This document shows, one piece after another, positions 8,999 to 16,968 of a stretch of 64,000 nucleotides of DNA; positions within the stretch are counted from its first letter, which is position 1; each line of letters begins with the position of its first letter. A program made the translations under genes and the position numbers. The notes under the pieces are model-generated. The model did no database searches and was not told where the DNA came from. It was given only the letters and a program-made list of their open reading frames with translations. Origin of the DNA: Cellulomonas sp. S1-8 (GTDB lineage: Bacteria; Actinomycetota; Actinomycetes; Actinomycetales; Cellulomonadaceae); NCBI RefSeq assembly GCF_026184235.1, contig NZ_CP110806.1, positions 2,728,001-2,792,000 on the forward strand, in the 5' to 3' direction.

Positions 8999-10330
8999 TC
9001 AGGGGCGCCCGTCGTCCTCGCGGCTGAACTGCGCGCCGAGCGCCTCGAGCTTGTCGGTGAACCGCTCGTAGCCGCGGTCGATGAGGCTGATGCCCCGCAC
9101 GGCCGACGTGCCCTTGGCTGCGAGCGCCGCGATGAGGTGGCTGAAGCCGCCCCGCAGGTCGGGCACCTCGATCTCGGCGGCCGACAGGGGCGTCGGACCG
9201 GAGATGACGGCCGAGTGGTAGAAGTTGCGCTGACCGAACCGGCAGGGCCGCCCGCCCAGGCACTCCTTGTAGACCTGGATCGTGGCCCCCATGCCGACGA
9301 GCGCGTCGACGAAGCCGAAGCGGTTCTCGTAGACCGTCTCGTGGACGATCGACAGGCCGCGGGCCTGCGTCAGGGCGACGACGAGCGGCTGCTGCCAGTC
9401 GGTCATGAAGCCCGGGTGCACGTCGGTCTCGAGCTGGATCGACCGCAGGTCGCCGCCCGGGTGGAAGAACCGGATGCCGTGGTCGTCGATCGCGAACTCG
9501 CCGCCGACCTTGCGGAACGTGTTGAGGAACGTCGTCATCTCGGGCTGGGTCGCGCCCCGCACGTAGACGTCGCCGCCGGTCGCCAGGGCCGCCGACGCCC
9601 ACGACGCCGCCTCGATGCGGTCGGCCAGCGCGGTGTGCTGGAAGCCCACGAGCCGGTCGACGCCCTCGATGCGGATGACCCGGTCGGTGTCCACCGAGAT
9701 GATCGCGCCCATCTTCTGCAGGACGTTGATGAGATCCATGATCTCGGGCTCGATGGCCGCGTTCGCCAGCTCGGTGATGCCCTCGGCACGCACCGCGGTG
9801 AGCAGCAGCTGCTCGGTGGCCCCGACGCTCGGGTACGGCAGCGCGATCTTGGTGCCCTGCAGGCGGTGCGGCGCGCGGATGTGGATGCCGTTGTCGGTCT
9901 TGTCCACCACGGCCCCGAACTGCCGCAGGATGTCGAGGTGGAAGTTGATCGGCCGGTCGCCGATCCGGCAGCCGCCGAGGTCGGGGATGAACGCCTCGCC
10001 CAGGCGGTGCAGCAGGGGCCCGCAGAACAGGATCGGGATACGGCTGGACCCTGCGTGCGCGTCGATGTCGGCCACGTGGGCGGACTCGACGTCGGTGGGG
10101 TCGAGGCGGATCGTCCCGGCGTCGTCGTCGATCTCGACCTGCACGCCGTGCAGGCGCAGCAGGCCCGACACGACGGCGACGTCGCGGATCTGGGGGACGT
10201 TGCGCAGCTCGCTCGGCGTCTCGCCGAGCAGCGCAGCCACCATCGCCTTGGAGACGAAGTTCTTGGCTCCGCGGACGGTGATCTCTCCCCGCAGCGGGTT
10301 GCCACCGTCGACGTACAGCAGGTCGGTCAT
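8999..10330 (-). CDS. murA: UDP-N-acetylglucosamine 1-carboxyvinyltransferase
   Basis: A 443-residue EPSP-synthase-fold enzyme for the first committed step of peptidoglycan synthesis (enolpyruvyl transfer to UDP-GlcNAc). Seen are VRGAKNFVSKAMVAALL (substrate Lys/Asn pair), LGGCRIGDRPINFHL with the catalytic loop Cys, YPSVGATEQLLLTAV, and the late DLRGGFSHLIAALAAKG. Because the loop residue is Cys and not Asp, the enzyme should be of the fosfomycin-sensitive type. The start ATG 10330 gives MTDLLYVDGG; an extension to 10408 is not supported by similarity. Upstream is leuD (151-bp gap). Confidence 0.95.
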   Translation of the reverse strand: MTDLLYVDGGNPLRGEITVRGAKNFVSKAMVAALLGETPSELRNVPQIRDVAVVSGLLRLHGVQVEIDDDAGTIRLDPTDVESAHVADIDAHAGSSRIPILFCGPLLHRLGEAFIPDLGGCRIGDRPINFHLDILRQFGAVVDKTDNGIHIRAPHRLQGTKIALPYPSVGATEQLLLTAVRAEGITELANAAIEPEIMDLINVLQKMGAIISVDTDRVIRIEGVDRLVGFQHTALADRIEAASWASAALATGGDVYVRGATQPEMTTFLNTFRKVGGEFAIDDHGIRFFHPGGDLRSIQLETDVHPGFMTDWQQPLVVALTQARGLSIVHETVYENRFGFVDALVGMGATIQVYKECLGGRPCRFGQRNFYHSAVISGPTPLSAAEIEVPDLRGGFSHLIAALAAKGTSAVRGISLIDRGYERFTDKLEALGAQFSREDDGRP

Positions 10331-10481
10331 GAACACATCGTCCCCCACCTGGCGGCATGCGCGCGTCATCCGCGCGGGGATGACCTGCGGTCCTCGCAGA
10401 ACCCTCACAACGTGGCCGGGCGGGCGCGCGGCCGGTGCCGTGCGCCCGCCCTGCGGGAGTGCTCGTCCGGTGCGTCCGCGC

Positions 10482-11150
10482 TCAGGCGCCGCGCGTGGGA
10501 CCCAGGTCGAGCGTCACGACGGGGCGCGCGGGCTCGACCGGGACGGACGGCAGGTGCTTGGCCGGGAGCGTCGCGGGACGCCACGACTCGCGGCGCTGCT
10601 CGAACTGCGTGATCTCGTCGGCGTGCTGCAGCGTCAGACCGATGTCGTCGAGGCCCTCCATCAGGCGCCAGCGCGTGTAGTCGTCGACCTGGAACGGCAC
10701 CACGACGTCGTCGCAGGTCACGGTGCGCGAGCCGAGGTCCACGGTCACCTCGGTGCCCGGGGTGGTCTCGAGGACCTTCCAGAGCAGCTCGACGTCCTCC
10801 TGCGACACCTGGGCCGCGAGCAGGCCCTGCTTGCCGGAGTTGCCGCGGAAGATGTCCGCGAACCGCGCCGAGATCACGACGCGGAAGCCGTAGTCCTTCA
10901 GGGCCCACACGGCGTGCTCGCGTGACGAGCCGGTGCCGAAGTCGGGGCCGGCGACGAGCACCGAGCCGCTCCGGTAGGCGTCCTGGTTGAGCAGGAACGC
11001 CGGGTCCCCGCGCCACGCGGCGAACAGCGCGTCCTCGAAGCCGGTGCGCGTCACCCGCTTGAGGTAGACGGCGGGGATGATCTGGTCGGTGTCGACGTTG
11101 CTGCGTCGCAGCGGGACGCCGATCCCGGTGTGCCGGGTGAACTTCTCCAT
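10482..11150 (-). CDS. leuD: 3-isopropylmalate dehydratase small subunit
   Basis: A 222-residue LeuD, the swivel-domain subunit of isopropylmalate isomerase in leucine synthesis. Characteristic motifs are [17 protein letters not shown] near residue 16, [23 protein letters not shown] in the middle, [15 protein letters not shown], and [18 protein letters not shown]. The ATG at 11150 is 29 bases after the leuC stop, so both subunits come from one transcript. The length is slightly above the usual 200 because of a Pro/Val-rich tail. Confidence 0.96.
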   Translation of the reverse strand: MEKFTRHTGIGVPLRRSNVDTDQIIPAVYLKRVTRTGFEDALFAAWRGDPAFLLNQDAYRSGSVLVAGPDFGTGSSREHAVWALKDYGFRVVISARFADIFRGNSGKQGLLAAQVSQEDVELLWKVLETTPGTEVTVDLGSRTVTCDDVVVPFQVDDYTRWRLMEGLDDIGLTLQHADEITQFEQRRESWRPATLPAKHLPSVPVEPARPVVTLDLGPTRGA

Positions 11151-11179
11151 GAGGGGCCTGCCTGTCGGGTCTCGGGGCG

Positions 11180-12640
11180 TCAGACGGTCTGCAGCGCGTC
11201 GGGCGTCAGCGGGCTGCCGTCCGGGACGGGGACGTCGGCGCCGAGGTCCGCGACCGAGGACAGCGTGCCCCGGATGGCGGTCGCGGCGGCGACGAGGGGC
11301 GACACGAGGTGCGTGCGGCCGCCCTTGCCCTGGCGACCCTCGAAGTTGCGGTTCGACGTCGAGGCCGAGCGCTCCTGCGGCGCGAGCTGGTCGGGGTTCA
11401 TGCCCAGGCACATCGAGCAGCCGGCGTTGCGCCACTCCGCCCCGAAGTCGAGGAAGATCCGGTCCAGGCCCTCGGCCTCGGCCTGCAGGCGCACGCGCGC
11501 CGAGGCCGGCACGACGAGGACGCGCACGTCCTGCGCCTTGGCGCGGCCCTTGACGAGCTTGGCGACCGCGCGCAGGTCCTCGATGCGACCGTTGGTGCAC
11601 GAGCCGATGAAGACCGTGTCGACCCGGATCTCGCGCAGCGGCTGGCCCGGCGTCAGGCCCATGTACTCGATCGCGCGCTCGGCCGCGACGCGCTCGTTGG
11701 CGTCGGCGATCTGGGCAGGCACCGGCACGTTGCCGGACAGCGGCAGGCCCTGGCCGGGGTTGGTACCCCAGGTGACGAAGGGCTCGAGGTCCGCCGCGTG
11801 GAGCACGACCTCGGCGTCGAAGACGGCGTCGTCGTCCGTGCGCAGCGTGCGCCAGTACTCGACGGCCGCGTCCCAGTCGGCGCCCTCGGGCGCGTGGGGA
11901 CGGCCCTTGAGGTACTCGAAGGTCGTCTCGTCGGGCGCGATCATGCCCGCGCGGGCGCCGGCCTCGATCGACATGTTGCAGATCGTCATCCGGCCCTCCA
12001 TGGAGAGCCTGCGGATCGCCTCGCCGCGGTACTCCAGGACGTAGCCCTGGCCCCCGCCCGTGCCGATCTTGGCGATGATGGCCAGGATGATGTCCTTGGC
12101 CGACGCGCCGACGGGCAGCTCGCCGTCGACCGTGATCGCCATCGTCCGGAACGGGACCAGGGGCAGCGTCTGCGTGGCGAGCACGTGCTCCACCTCGCTC
12201 GTGCCGATGCCGAACGCGAGGGCGCCGAACGCGCCGTGCGTGGACGTGTGCGAGTCCCCGCAGACGACGGTCAGGCCGGGCTGCGTCAGGCCGAGCTGCG
12301 GGCCCACCTGGTGCACGATCCCCTGGTCGGCGTCGCCCAGGGAGTGGATCCGCACGCCGAACTCCGCGACGTTGTTGCGCAGCGTCTGGATCTGGGTCCG
12401 GCTCGTCGTGTCCGCGATGGGGCGGTCGATGTCGAGGGTCGGGGTGTTGTGGTCCTCGGTGGCGATCGTGAGGTCGGGACGACGCACGGGTCGGCCGGCC
12501 AGCCGCAGCCCCTCGAAGGCCTGCGGGCTCGTGACCTCGTGCACCAGGTGCAGGTCGATGTACAGCAGGTCGGGTGCACCGTCCGTGCCGTGGCGCACGA
12601 CGTGCGCGTCCCAGACCTTCTCCGCCAGCGTGCCGGCCAT
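11180..12640 (-). CDS. leuC: 3-isopropylmalate dehydratase large subunit
   Basis: A 486-residue aconitase-family subunit that carries the [4Fe-4S] cluster. Cluster cysteines are visible in [13 protein letters not shown] and in GCSMCLGMN. Other family motifs are [18 protein letters not shown] near the N-terminus, [20 protein letters not shown], and [24 protein letters not shown] sequence before the C-terminus. It works with LeuD to convert 2- to 3-isopropylmalate. The start is ATG 12640 ([15 protein letters not shown]); a longer frame to 12727 has no similarity. It is divergent from the IclR-type regulator, whose relatives repress leuCD. Confidence 0.97.
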   Translation of the reverse strand: MAGTLAEKVWDAHVVRHGTDGAPDLLYIDLHLVHEVTSPQAFEGLRLAGRPVRRPDLTIATEDHNTPTLDIDRPIADTTSRTQIQTLRNNVAEFGVRIHSLGDADQGIVHQVGPQLGLTQPGLTVVCGDSHTSTHGAFGALAFGIGTSEVEHVLATQTLPLVPFRTMAITVDGELPVGASAKDIILAIIAKIGTGGGQGYVLEYRGEAIRRLSMEGRMTICNMSIEAGARAGMIAPDETTFEYLKGRPHAPEGADWDAAVEYWRTLRTDDDAVFDAEVVLHAADLEPFVTWGTNPGQGLPLSGNVPVPAQIADANERVAAERAIEYMGLTPGQPLREIRVDTVFIGSCTNGRIEDLRAVAKLVKGRAKAQDVRVLVVPASARVRLQAEAEGLDRIFLDFGAEWRNAGCSMCLGMNPDQLAPQERSASTSNRNFEGRQGKGGRTHLVSPLVAAATAIRGTLSSVADLGADVPVPDGSPLTPDALQTV

Positions 12641-12726
12641 GTGCGTCGTTCCTCTCGTCCGGGCGGGGGCGTCCCGGGTCCGGGTCGACGACCGCGGACC
12701 ACGGGCATCGGGGCCCCCGGCTTGCA

Positions 12727-12741
12727 TCTCAGCCTTCGAGA
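12727..12741. promoter_or_regulatory. Candidate operator between leuC and the IclR regulator
   Basis: TCTC (12727-12730) and GAGA (12738-12741) form an inverted pair around a 7-nt centre in the 116-bp divergent region. Regulators of the NdgR/LtbR group bind this intergenic region in related bacteria; the exact site here is an inference. A CAATAT -10-like element (12745-12750) follows 6 bases before the regulator ATG. Confidence 0.45.
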
Positions 12742-12756
12742 CGCCAATATCGACCT

Positions 12757-13476
12757 ATGGACAACTCTAGCGGAGTCGGCGTCCTGGACAAGGCCGCGTC
12801 GGTGCTGAGCGCCCTGGAGGCCGGACCCGCGACCCTCGCACAGCTCGTCGCCGCCACCCATCTTGCCCGTCCGACGGCCCATCGGCTGGCCGTCGCCCTG
12901 GAGCACCACCGACTCGTGGCGCGCGACCTGCAGGGACGGTTCGTCCTCGGACCCCGTCTCTCGGAGCTCGCGACCGCCGCCGGCGAGGACCGCCTGCTCG
13001 CCGCAGCAGGTCCCGTGCTGACGATGCTGCGGGACCACACGGGTGAGAGCGCGCAGCTCTACCGCCGGCAGGGCGACCAGCGCATCTGCGTCGCTGCTGC
13101 CGAGCGGCCGATCGGGCTGCGTGACTCGATCCCGGTCGGCGCGACGCTGACGATGCAGGCCGGGTCGGCCGCGCAGGTGCTGCTCGCGTGGGAGGAGCCC
13201 GACCGCCTGCACCGCGGTCTGCAGGGCGCGCGGTTCACCGCCACGATCCTGTCCGGCGTGCGTCGCCGTGGCTGGGCGCAGTCGGTGTCGGAGCGCGAGG
13301 TCGGCGTGGCGTCCGTGTCCGCGCCGGTGCGCGGGCCGTCGGGGCGTGTCGTCGCCGCCGTGTCGGTCTCCGGGCCGCTCGAGCGGCTGTCCCGGCAGCC
13401 GGGCCGCCTGCACGCCGCGGCGGTCGTGTCCGCGGCCAACCGCCTCACCGAGGTCCTGCGCCGCACCGCCGACTGA
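12757..13476 (+). CDS. ndgR: IclR-family regulator, NdgR/LtbR type
   Basis: A 239-residue IclR-type repressor. The N-terminal winged helix holds LDKAASVLSALEAGPATLAQL and the recognition segment ARPTAHRLAVAL-x-HH; the effector domain has SAQLYRRQGDQRICVAAAE and GWAQSVSEREVGVASVSAPVR. Its divergent position next to leuCD is the classic setting of NdgR (Streptomyces) and LtbR (Corynebacterium), which control leucine genes, so that role is inferred. ATG 12757 has no Shine-Dalgarno but lies 6 bases after CAATAT, so the message is probably leaderless. The longer frame from 12574 is rejected because it would start inside leuC. Confidence 0.88.
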   Translation: MDNSSGVGVLDKAASVLSALEAGPATLAQLVAATHLARPTAHRLAVALEHHRLVARDLQGRFVLGPRLSELATAAGEDRLLAAAGPVLTMLRDHTGESAQLYRRQGDQRICVAAAERPIGLRDSIPVGATLTMQAGSAAQVLLAWEEPDRLHRGLQGARFTATILSGVRRRGWAQSVSEREVGVASVSAPVRGPSGRVVAAVSVSGPLERLSRQPGRLHAAAVVSAANRLTEVLRRTAD

Positions 13477-13500
13477 CCGCCGACAGGCGCGTCTGAGGGG

Positions 13501-13552
13501 AACCACGGATCCGGTGGCTCATCGCGAGGGATGAGCCACCGGATCCGTGGTT
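13501..13552. terminator. Perfect 22-bp hairpin after the IclR gene
   Basis: Bases 13501-13522 are an exact reverse complement of 13531-13552, with an 8-nt CGCGAGGG loop. It starts 24 bases after the regulator stop. The stem is unusually long and has no mismatch. Its place between a plus-strand gene and a minus-strand tRNA suggests a two-way terminator, but a mobile or repeated palindromic element is also possible. Confidence 0.6.
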
Positions 13553-13609
13553 CGTCGGCGTGCCCCGGGACGGCCCCGGGATCGTCACGGGCACAGGTCC
13601 GAGCACGAA

Positions 13610-13641
13610 GAAGGCCCGGTCACCTGAGTGACCGGGCCTTC
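13610..13641 (-). terminator. Terminator of tRNA-Glu
   Basis: A perfect 14-bp stem (13610-13623 with 13628-13641) and 4-nt loop lie 6 bases beyond the 3' end of the minus-strand tRNA-Glu. On the minus strand the stem is followed by TTCG. Confidence 0.75.
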
Positions 13642-13646
13642 GACCG

Positions 13647-13719
13647 TACCCCCGACCGGATTCGAACCGGCGCTACCGCCGTGAGAGGGCGGCGTGCTAG
13701 GCCGCTACACAACGGGGGC
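13647..13719 (-). tRNA. tRNA-Glu (anticodon CTC)
   Basis: The minus strand folds into a complete 73-nt cloverleaf. Acceptor arms GCCCCCG and CGGGGGT pair (one G-U), followed by discriminator A. The anticodon stem CCGCC/GGCGG encloses loop CTCTCAC with anticodon CTC. The T-loop TTCGAAT is standard. CCA is not encoded. It is followed by a strong terminator at 13610-13641. Confidence 0.97.
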
Positions 13720-13755
13720 CTTGCGCACGACCCGGAAGCCGTGTGCCGAGTGGAA

Positions 13756-13761
13756 ACTGTA
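13756..13761 (-). promoter_or_regulatory. Probable -10 element of tRNA-Glu
   Basis: TACAGT on the minus strand lies 36 bases before the tRNA 5' end. No convincing -35 hexamer is seen at 17-18 bp. Confidence 0.4.
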
Positions 13762-13861
13762 CCCGACGTTCACCGCGAGGTGACACCTCGCGACGTCCGC
13801 GGGCCCGCCACCAGGGCGGACGCGTCCGTGCTGCTCAACCGGCTGCTGCCGGTGCACAACG

Positions 13862-13933
13862 CTGGGGTACCAGGACTCGAACCTAGACTAACTGAACCAG
13901 AATCAGTCGTGCTGCCAATTACACCATACCCCA
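13862..13933 (-). tRNA. tRNA-Gln (anticodon CTG)
   Basis: A 72-nt cloverleaf on the minus strand. Acceptor TGGGGTA pairs with TACCCCA, and the discriminator is G. The anticodon stem ACTGA/TCAGT encloses TTCTGGT with anticodon CTG, and the T arm is CTAGG-TTCGAGT-CCTGG. CCA is not encoded. No integrase or duplicated 3' end is found nearby, so there is no sign that this tRNA serves as an attachment site. Confidence 0.97.
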
Positions 13934-14005
13934 CGGGCTGTGACCGGAAACGGGGTCCGCGCGCAGCACCAGCGGCACGCGCCTTGCGGCTCGTACCGGC
14001 GGTGA

Positions 14006-14036
14006 ACACTACCCGAGCGAGGGCCGCTCGGTCCAA
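14006..14036 (-). promoter_or_regulatory. Possible promoter of tRNA-Gln
   Basis: TTGGAC (14036-14031) and TAGTGT (14011-14006) on the minus strand are separated by 19 bp, 73 bases before the tRNA. The hexamers are good but the spacing is long. Confidence 0.4.
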
Positions 14037-14086
14037 CCGGCACCTCGTCAGCACCGGCGGCTCTGCCACACCGGCGCCTCCGCCAC

Positions 14087-14545
14087 TCAGGGCACCGGGA
14101 TCTGCTCGATCTCCGACACGTCGTACCAGAGCAGGTCACGGTCCCCCAGGCGCTCGAGTGCCGCCTCGTCCCCGGCGGCCGCCGCCGTGACGTCCGCCAC
14201 GGCGGCGGGCTCGTCGACGTGGACGCTGGCCACGTGGCTCACGTCGACGCCGCACACGAGCTCGAGCGCCGAGGGCACCGGCGGGGCCTCGAGCGCGCGC
14301 ACGCACGCCTCGGGGACGTCGGCCGCGACGACCACCCGGAGCCGCGGCGCGCCCGGGCGAGCGGCGAGCAGGACGACGGACTCGTCGGCGGCACCGGCCT
14401 GGGCTGCGTACTCCCAGCCCTCGTCGTCCTCGTCCGGCCACAGCGCGCGCAGCGCGGGCGTCACGCCGTGCGCGACGCGCGGCGCGAGCAGGACCGGCGA
14501 GCCGTGCTGCAGCTCGTCGAGGGTCACGGGCAGGTAGACGCGCAC
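14087..14545 (-). CDS. Conserved hypothetical protein (DUF6912-like)
   Basis: A 152-residue soluble protein beginning MRVYLPVTLDELQHG, which resembles the actinobacterial DUF6912 family, and ending YDVSEIEQIPVP. It is acidic and rich in Ala and Val, with no cysteine cluster, signal peptide or membrane helix. No catalytic motif is recognised and the function is unknown. The GTG start at 14545 lies 6 bases after CACACT on the minus strand, which fits a leaderless start. The next gene upstream on the same strand is a secreted-system-like ATPase (26-bp gap), so the two may share a transcript. Confidence 0.75.
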   Translation of the reverse strand: MRVYLPVTLDELQHGSPVLLAPRVAHGVTPALRALWPDEDDEGWEYAAQAGAADESVVLLAARPGAPRLRVVVAADVPEACVRALEAPPVPSALELVCGVDVSHVASVHVDEPAAVADVTAAAAGDEAALERLGDRDLLWYDVSEIEQIPVP

Positions 14546-14571
14546 AGGACCAGTGTGCCGCCCCGAGCCGC

Positions 14572-15816
14572 TCAGCCGACCGGGACGCGCGCACCCGGCG
14601 CGTCGGACCGCACCGCGGCCACCACCTCCGCCGCCAGGGCCGCCAGGCTGCGCCGCGCCGGCGAGCCCGGTGCGACCTCCCGCAACGCGCGGCCCTCGAG
14701 CATCGCGCTGTCCACGGCGGAGCGGTCTTCCGGGACGAGCACCACGTCCTCGACGCCCGCGTACCGCGCGAGGGCGGCGACGACCGCCTCACCCGGACGT
14801 GCCCCGGCGACCGTCGGCCGCACCCGGTTGACGACCACCCGCCGTGTCAGCGCCAGGCCGCGGTCGGCGGCGTCGGCGAGCGCCCGCACGAGCCGCTGCA
14901 CGCCGACAGGGTCGGCCGCACCGACCACGACGACGAGGTCGGCCTGCTCGAGCGCCGCGAAGGTCGCGGCGTTGCGCGCAGGGGCACGCGTGTCGTAGCT
15001 GAGCATCTCGTCCTGCTCGAGGCAGAAGCCGGTGTCGACGACCGTGACGTCCGCGAGCTCACGGGCCCGGGACAGCACCAGCTCGAGCGAGCTCGCCGGC
15101 AGCTCGGGCCAGCGGTCGGCGCGCGAGATGCCGGAGAGGAGCCGCAGGTCGGGCAGCACGACGGGCGCCAGCCGCGCGAGCGTGCGCAGGTCGAGCGCGC
15201 CCTGCCCCGCGGCGCGGGCCGCCGCGGCGACGCCCGGGGCCTCGTCCAGCACCCCCAGGACCTGTGCGACGACGCCGCCGTACGTGTCGGCGTCGACCAG
15301 CAGCGTCGCGCGGCCGAGAGCCGCCACCTCGGCGGCGAGGTTGACGGCAACGAAGGTACGCCCCGGTGCGCCCGTGGGACCCCACACCGCGACCGTCGCG
15401 CCGCGCCGCGTGGTGGTGCTCTCCTCCGGTGCCGGCGGCGGCACCGGAGGGGAGTCCCCGAGCACCGACAGGGCCTCCCGCACGACGTCGGGCACGTGGC
15501 CGTCGCTGTCGACGTCGACGACGAGGTCGGCGCCGTGCGCCGTCAGGCGCTCCGCCAGCCACGGGCGTGCCGGGTCACCCAGACCGACTACGCGCACACC
15601 GCAGCGGTGCAGCACCGCCACCGCCTCACGGTCCAGCCGTTCCAGGTCCCCCGAGACGACCGCCAGCCCGCCCAGCCCGGCCTCGGCGGCCGCGAGCAGC
15701 TCGGTGAGGTCGGCGCACCGCCGGGTGACGGACAGCCGCCCCCCGGACCCCTCGACGGCCTGCACGATCGCGGACTCCGCGGCCCCCTGGACCGCGCACA
15801 GCACCCCGACGCCCAT
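14572..15816 (-). CDS. CpaE/MinD-like ATPase with altered P-loop
   Basis: A 414-residue protein with a receiver-like N-terminal half (about 1-130), a Pro-rich hinge, and a C-terminal MinD/ParA-type domain. The family's deviant Walker A (KGGxGKT) appears as GPTGAPGRT followed by FVAVNLAAEVA: the P-loop Lys is replaced by Arg and the signature Lys is missing. LLVDADTYGG, VTVVDTGFC and LVVVVGAADPVGVQRL are recognisable later strands. CpaE proteins localise Flp/Tad pilus machines, and the preceding gene is SAF-domain like CpaB, one base upstream (TGA-G-ATG). No other pilus gene is near, so a pilus role is doubtful; ATP hydrolysis is uncertain. Confidence 0.78.
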   Translation of the reverse strand: MGVGVLCAVQGAAESAIVQAVEGSGGRLSVTRRCADLTELLAAAEAGLGGLAVVSGDLERLDREAVAVLHRCGVRVVGLGDPARPWLAERLTAHGADLVVDVDSDGHVPDVVREALSVLGDSPPVPPPAPEESTTTRRGATVAVWGPTGAPGRTFVAVNLAAEVAALGRATLLVDADTYGGVVAQVLGVLDEAPGVAAAARAAGQGALDLRTLARLAPVVLPDLRLLSGISRADRWPELPASSLELVLSRARELADVTVVDTGFCLEQDEMLSYDTRAPARNAATFAALEQADLVVVVGAADPVGVQRLVRALADAADRGLALTRRVVVNRVRPTVAGARPGEAVVAALARYAGVEDVVLVPEDRSAVDSAMLEGRALREVAPGSPARRSLAALAAEVVAAVRSDAPGARVPVG

Positions 15817-15817
15817 C

Positions 15818-16486
15818 TCAGGCGCCCGGGACCGGGACGACGTCGACCGTGCCGTCGCCGGCGAGCGCGCCGAGCACGGTCGGCAGGTCGTCGACGGGCA
15901 CGAGGACGTGGACGGTGCGGGCACCGCCGCTCGCGAACGCGCCGTCCGCGCTGCTCACCTCGGCGACCGTGAGCGCGGCAGCCAGCTCGCGCGGCGCCGT
16001 GCTGGCGGTGCGCTCCTCGGACGCCGCGCTCGTGTCGTCGCCGGGCGTGAACCACAGGTCGACGCGCGAGCCGGCGACCAGCCCCGTCGGGGCGGGACCC
16101 GACAGGGTCACGGGCACGGCCCGGACCGCGAGGTCGGCTGCGGACCCGACCGCCGCGACCGGGACGAGCTCGCCCGCACCGACGGACCGCAGCAGCACGG
16201 CGTCCTCGGGCAGCGGCTCGTCGGCGCGCAGGTACCCCTCGACACGATCCGCGAGCCGCACGTCGGCGACGACCAGCGCGGCGGACGAGAGCGAGCCGCC
16301 GGGCACGAGCACGTCCCGCGCCACGTAGACGGGCACCGTGCGCTGCGCGGTCGTGACGACCCAGCTGCCGAGCGCGACGGACGCGGCGATCAGTGCGACG
16401 CCGACGAGCAGGCGCGGGTCGCGCCACCCGGGACGGCGCAGTCGCGTGGCCGTCGGGGCGGGCAGGTCCAGCACGGAGGTGTCCAC
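15818..16486 (-). CDS. SAF-domain membrane protein (CpaB/RcpC-like)
   Basis: A 222-residue protein: cytoplasmic N-terminus of about 28 residues, one membrane helix (LLVGVALIAASVALGSWVV), then an extracytoplasmic SAF domain starting VPVYVARDVLVPGGSLS with the DVRLADRVEGYL segment. The C-terminal half carries a GLVAGSRVDLWFTPGDD-like second domain as in RcpC/CpaB. In Flp pili this protein lines the secretin; a Gram-positive cell has no secretin, so here it probably meets peptidoglycan or another envelope partner. GTG 16486 has a GGAG 5 bases before it. The coupled downstream gene is the CpaE-like ATPase. An 8-bp repeat array lies just upstream. Confidence 0.8.
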   Translation of the reverse strand: MDTSVLDLPAPTATRLRRPGWRDPRLLVGVALIAASVALGSWVVTTAQRTVPVYVARDVLVPGGSLSSAALVVADVRLADRVEGYLRADEPLPEDAVLLRSVGAGELVPVAAVGSAADLAVRAVPVTLSGPAPTGLVAGSRVDLWFTPGDDTSAASEERTASTAPRELAAALTVAEVSSADGAFASGGARTVHVLVPVDDLPTVLGALAGDGTVDVVPVPGA

Positions 16487-16496
16487 GGGGGCTCCA

Positions 16497-16532
16497 GGTC
16501 AGCAGGTCAGCGGGTCAGGCGGTCAACGGGTC
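16497..16532. repeat. 8-bp tandem GGTC array upstream of the SAF gene
   Basis: GGTC occurs at 16497, 16505, 16513, 16521 and 16529, exactly every 8 bp, mostly as GGTCAGC/GGTCAAC; a sixth GGTC follows at 16539 after a 10-bp step. The array begins one base from the GGAG ribosome-binding site of the SAF gene, so it lies in its leader or promoter. Confidence 0.7.
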
Positions 16533-16705
16533 GGGACGGGTCGTGACCCCGGTCGGGGGCGTCGGACAGGGTCCTGCACCGCCGGGACGGGCAGCTCGCC
16601 CCGTCCGGCGTGACGAGTGTGACGCGGACCGGGGTGTCGCGACAGGCCCGATGTGCGACCTGTGGACAACCGTCCGGGGCATGCCCGTCGTGCGAGACTT
16701 CCGGC

Positions 16706-16930
16706 ATGGCACCGAGGTTCCTGACCCTCGCCGACGTGTCCGAGATCCTCAACATCTCGGCGCCACAGGCGTATGCGCTCGTCCGTTCCGGCGAGCTGCC
16801 CGCGATCCAGATCGGCGGGCGGATGCAGTGGCGCGTCGAGTCCGCCGAGCTCGAGCGGTACATCGAGCGGATGTACGCCGAGACGCGCGCGCGCACCACC
16901 CACGGGGCGGCGTCGGACGGGACCGTCTGA
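16706..16930 (+). CDS. Small excisionase/BldC-type HTH protein
   Basis: A 74-residue MerR-like winged-helix protein of the HTH_17 group. The pattern FLTLADVSEILNIS, then AQ/PQAYALVRSGELPAIQIGG (recognition helix and turn) and WRVESAELERYIERMY is typical. It has no effector domain, like BldC of Streptomyces, which binds DNA direct repeats as head-to-tail oligomers. ATG 16706 follows GAGACT by 6 bases, so it may be leaderless; the longer frame from 16610 would add an unrelated segment. It could control the neighbouring divergent genes, where a 10-bp periodic repeat is found at 17567-17611 (inference). It could instead be a nucleoid-type protein. Confidence 0.85.
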   Translation: MAPRFLTLADVSEILNISAPQAYALVRSGELPAIQIGGRMQWRVESAELERYIERMYAETRARTTHGAASDGTV

Positions 16931-16968
16931 CGCCCGCGCCGACGCCCCCGTGAGAGCGGCGTCCGGCG

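Noticed and set aside
13647..13933. tRNA genes as an integration site for a mobile element
   Set aside because: No integrase, excisionase next to them, or repeat of the tRNA 3' ends was seen, and both sides carry ordinary genes.
14572..16486. A Flp/Tad pilus locus
   Set aside because: Only cpaB-like and cpaE-like genes are present; no pilin, cpaF or tadBC is near, and the ATPase P-loop is altered.
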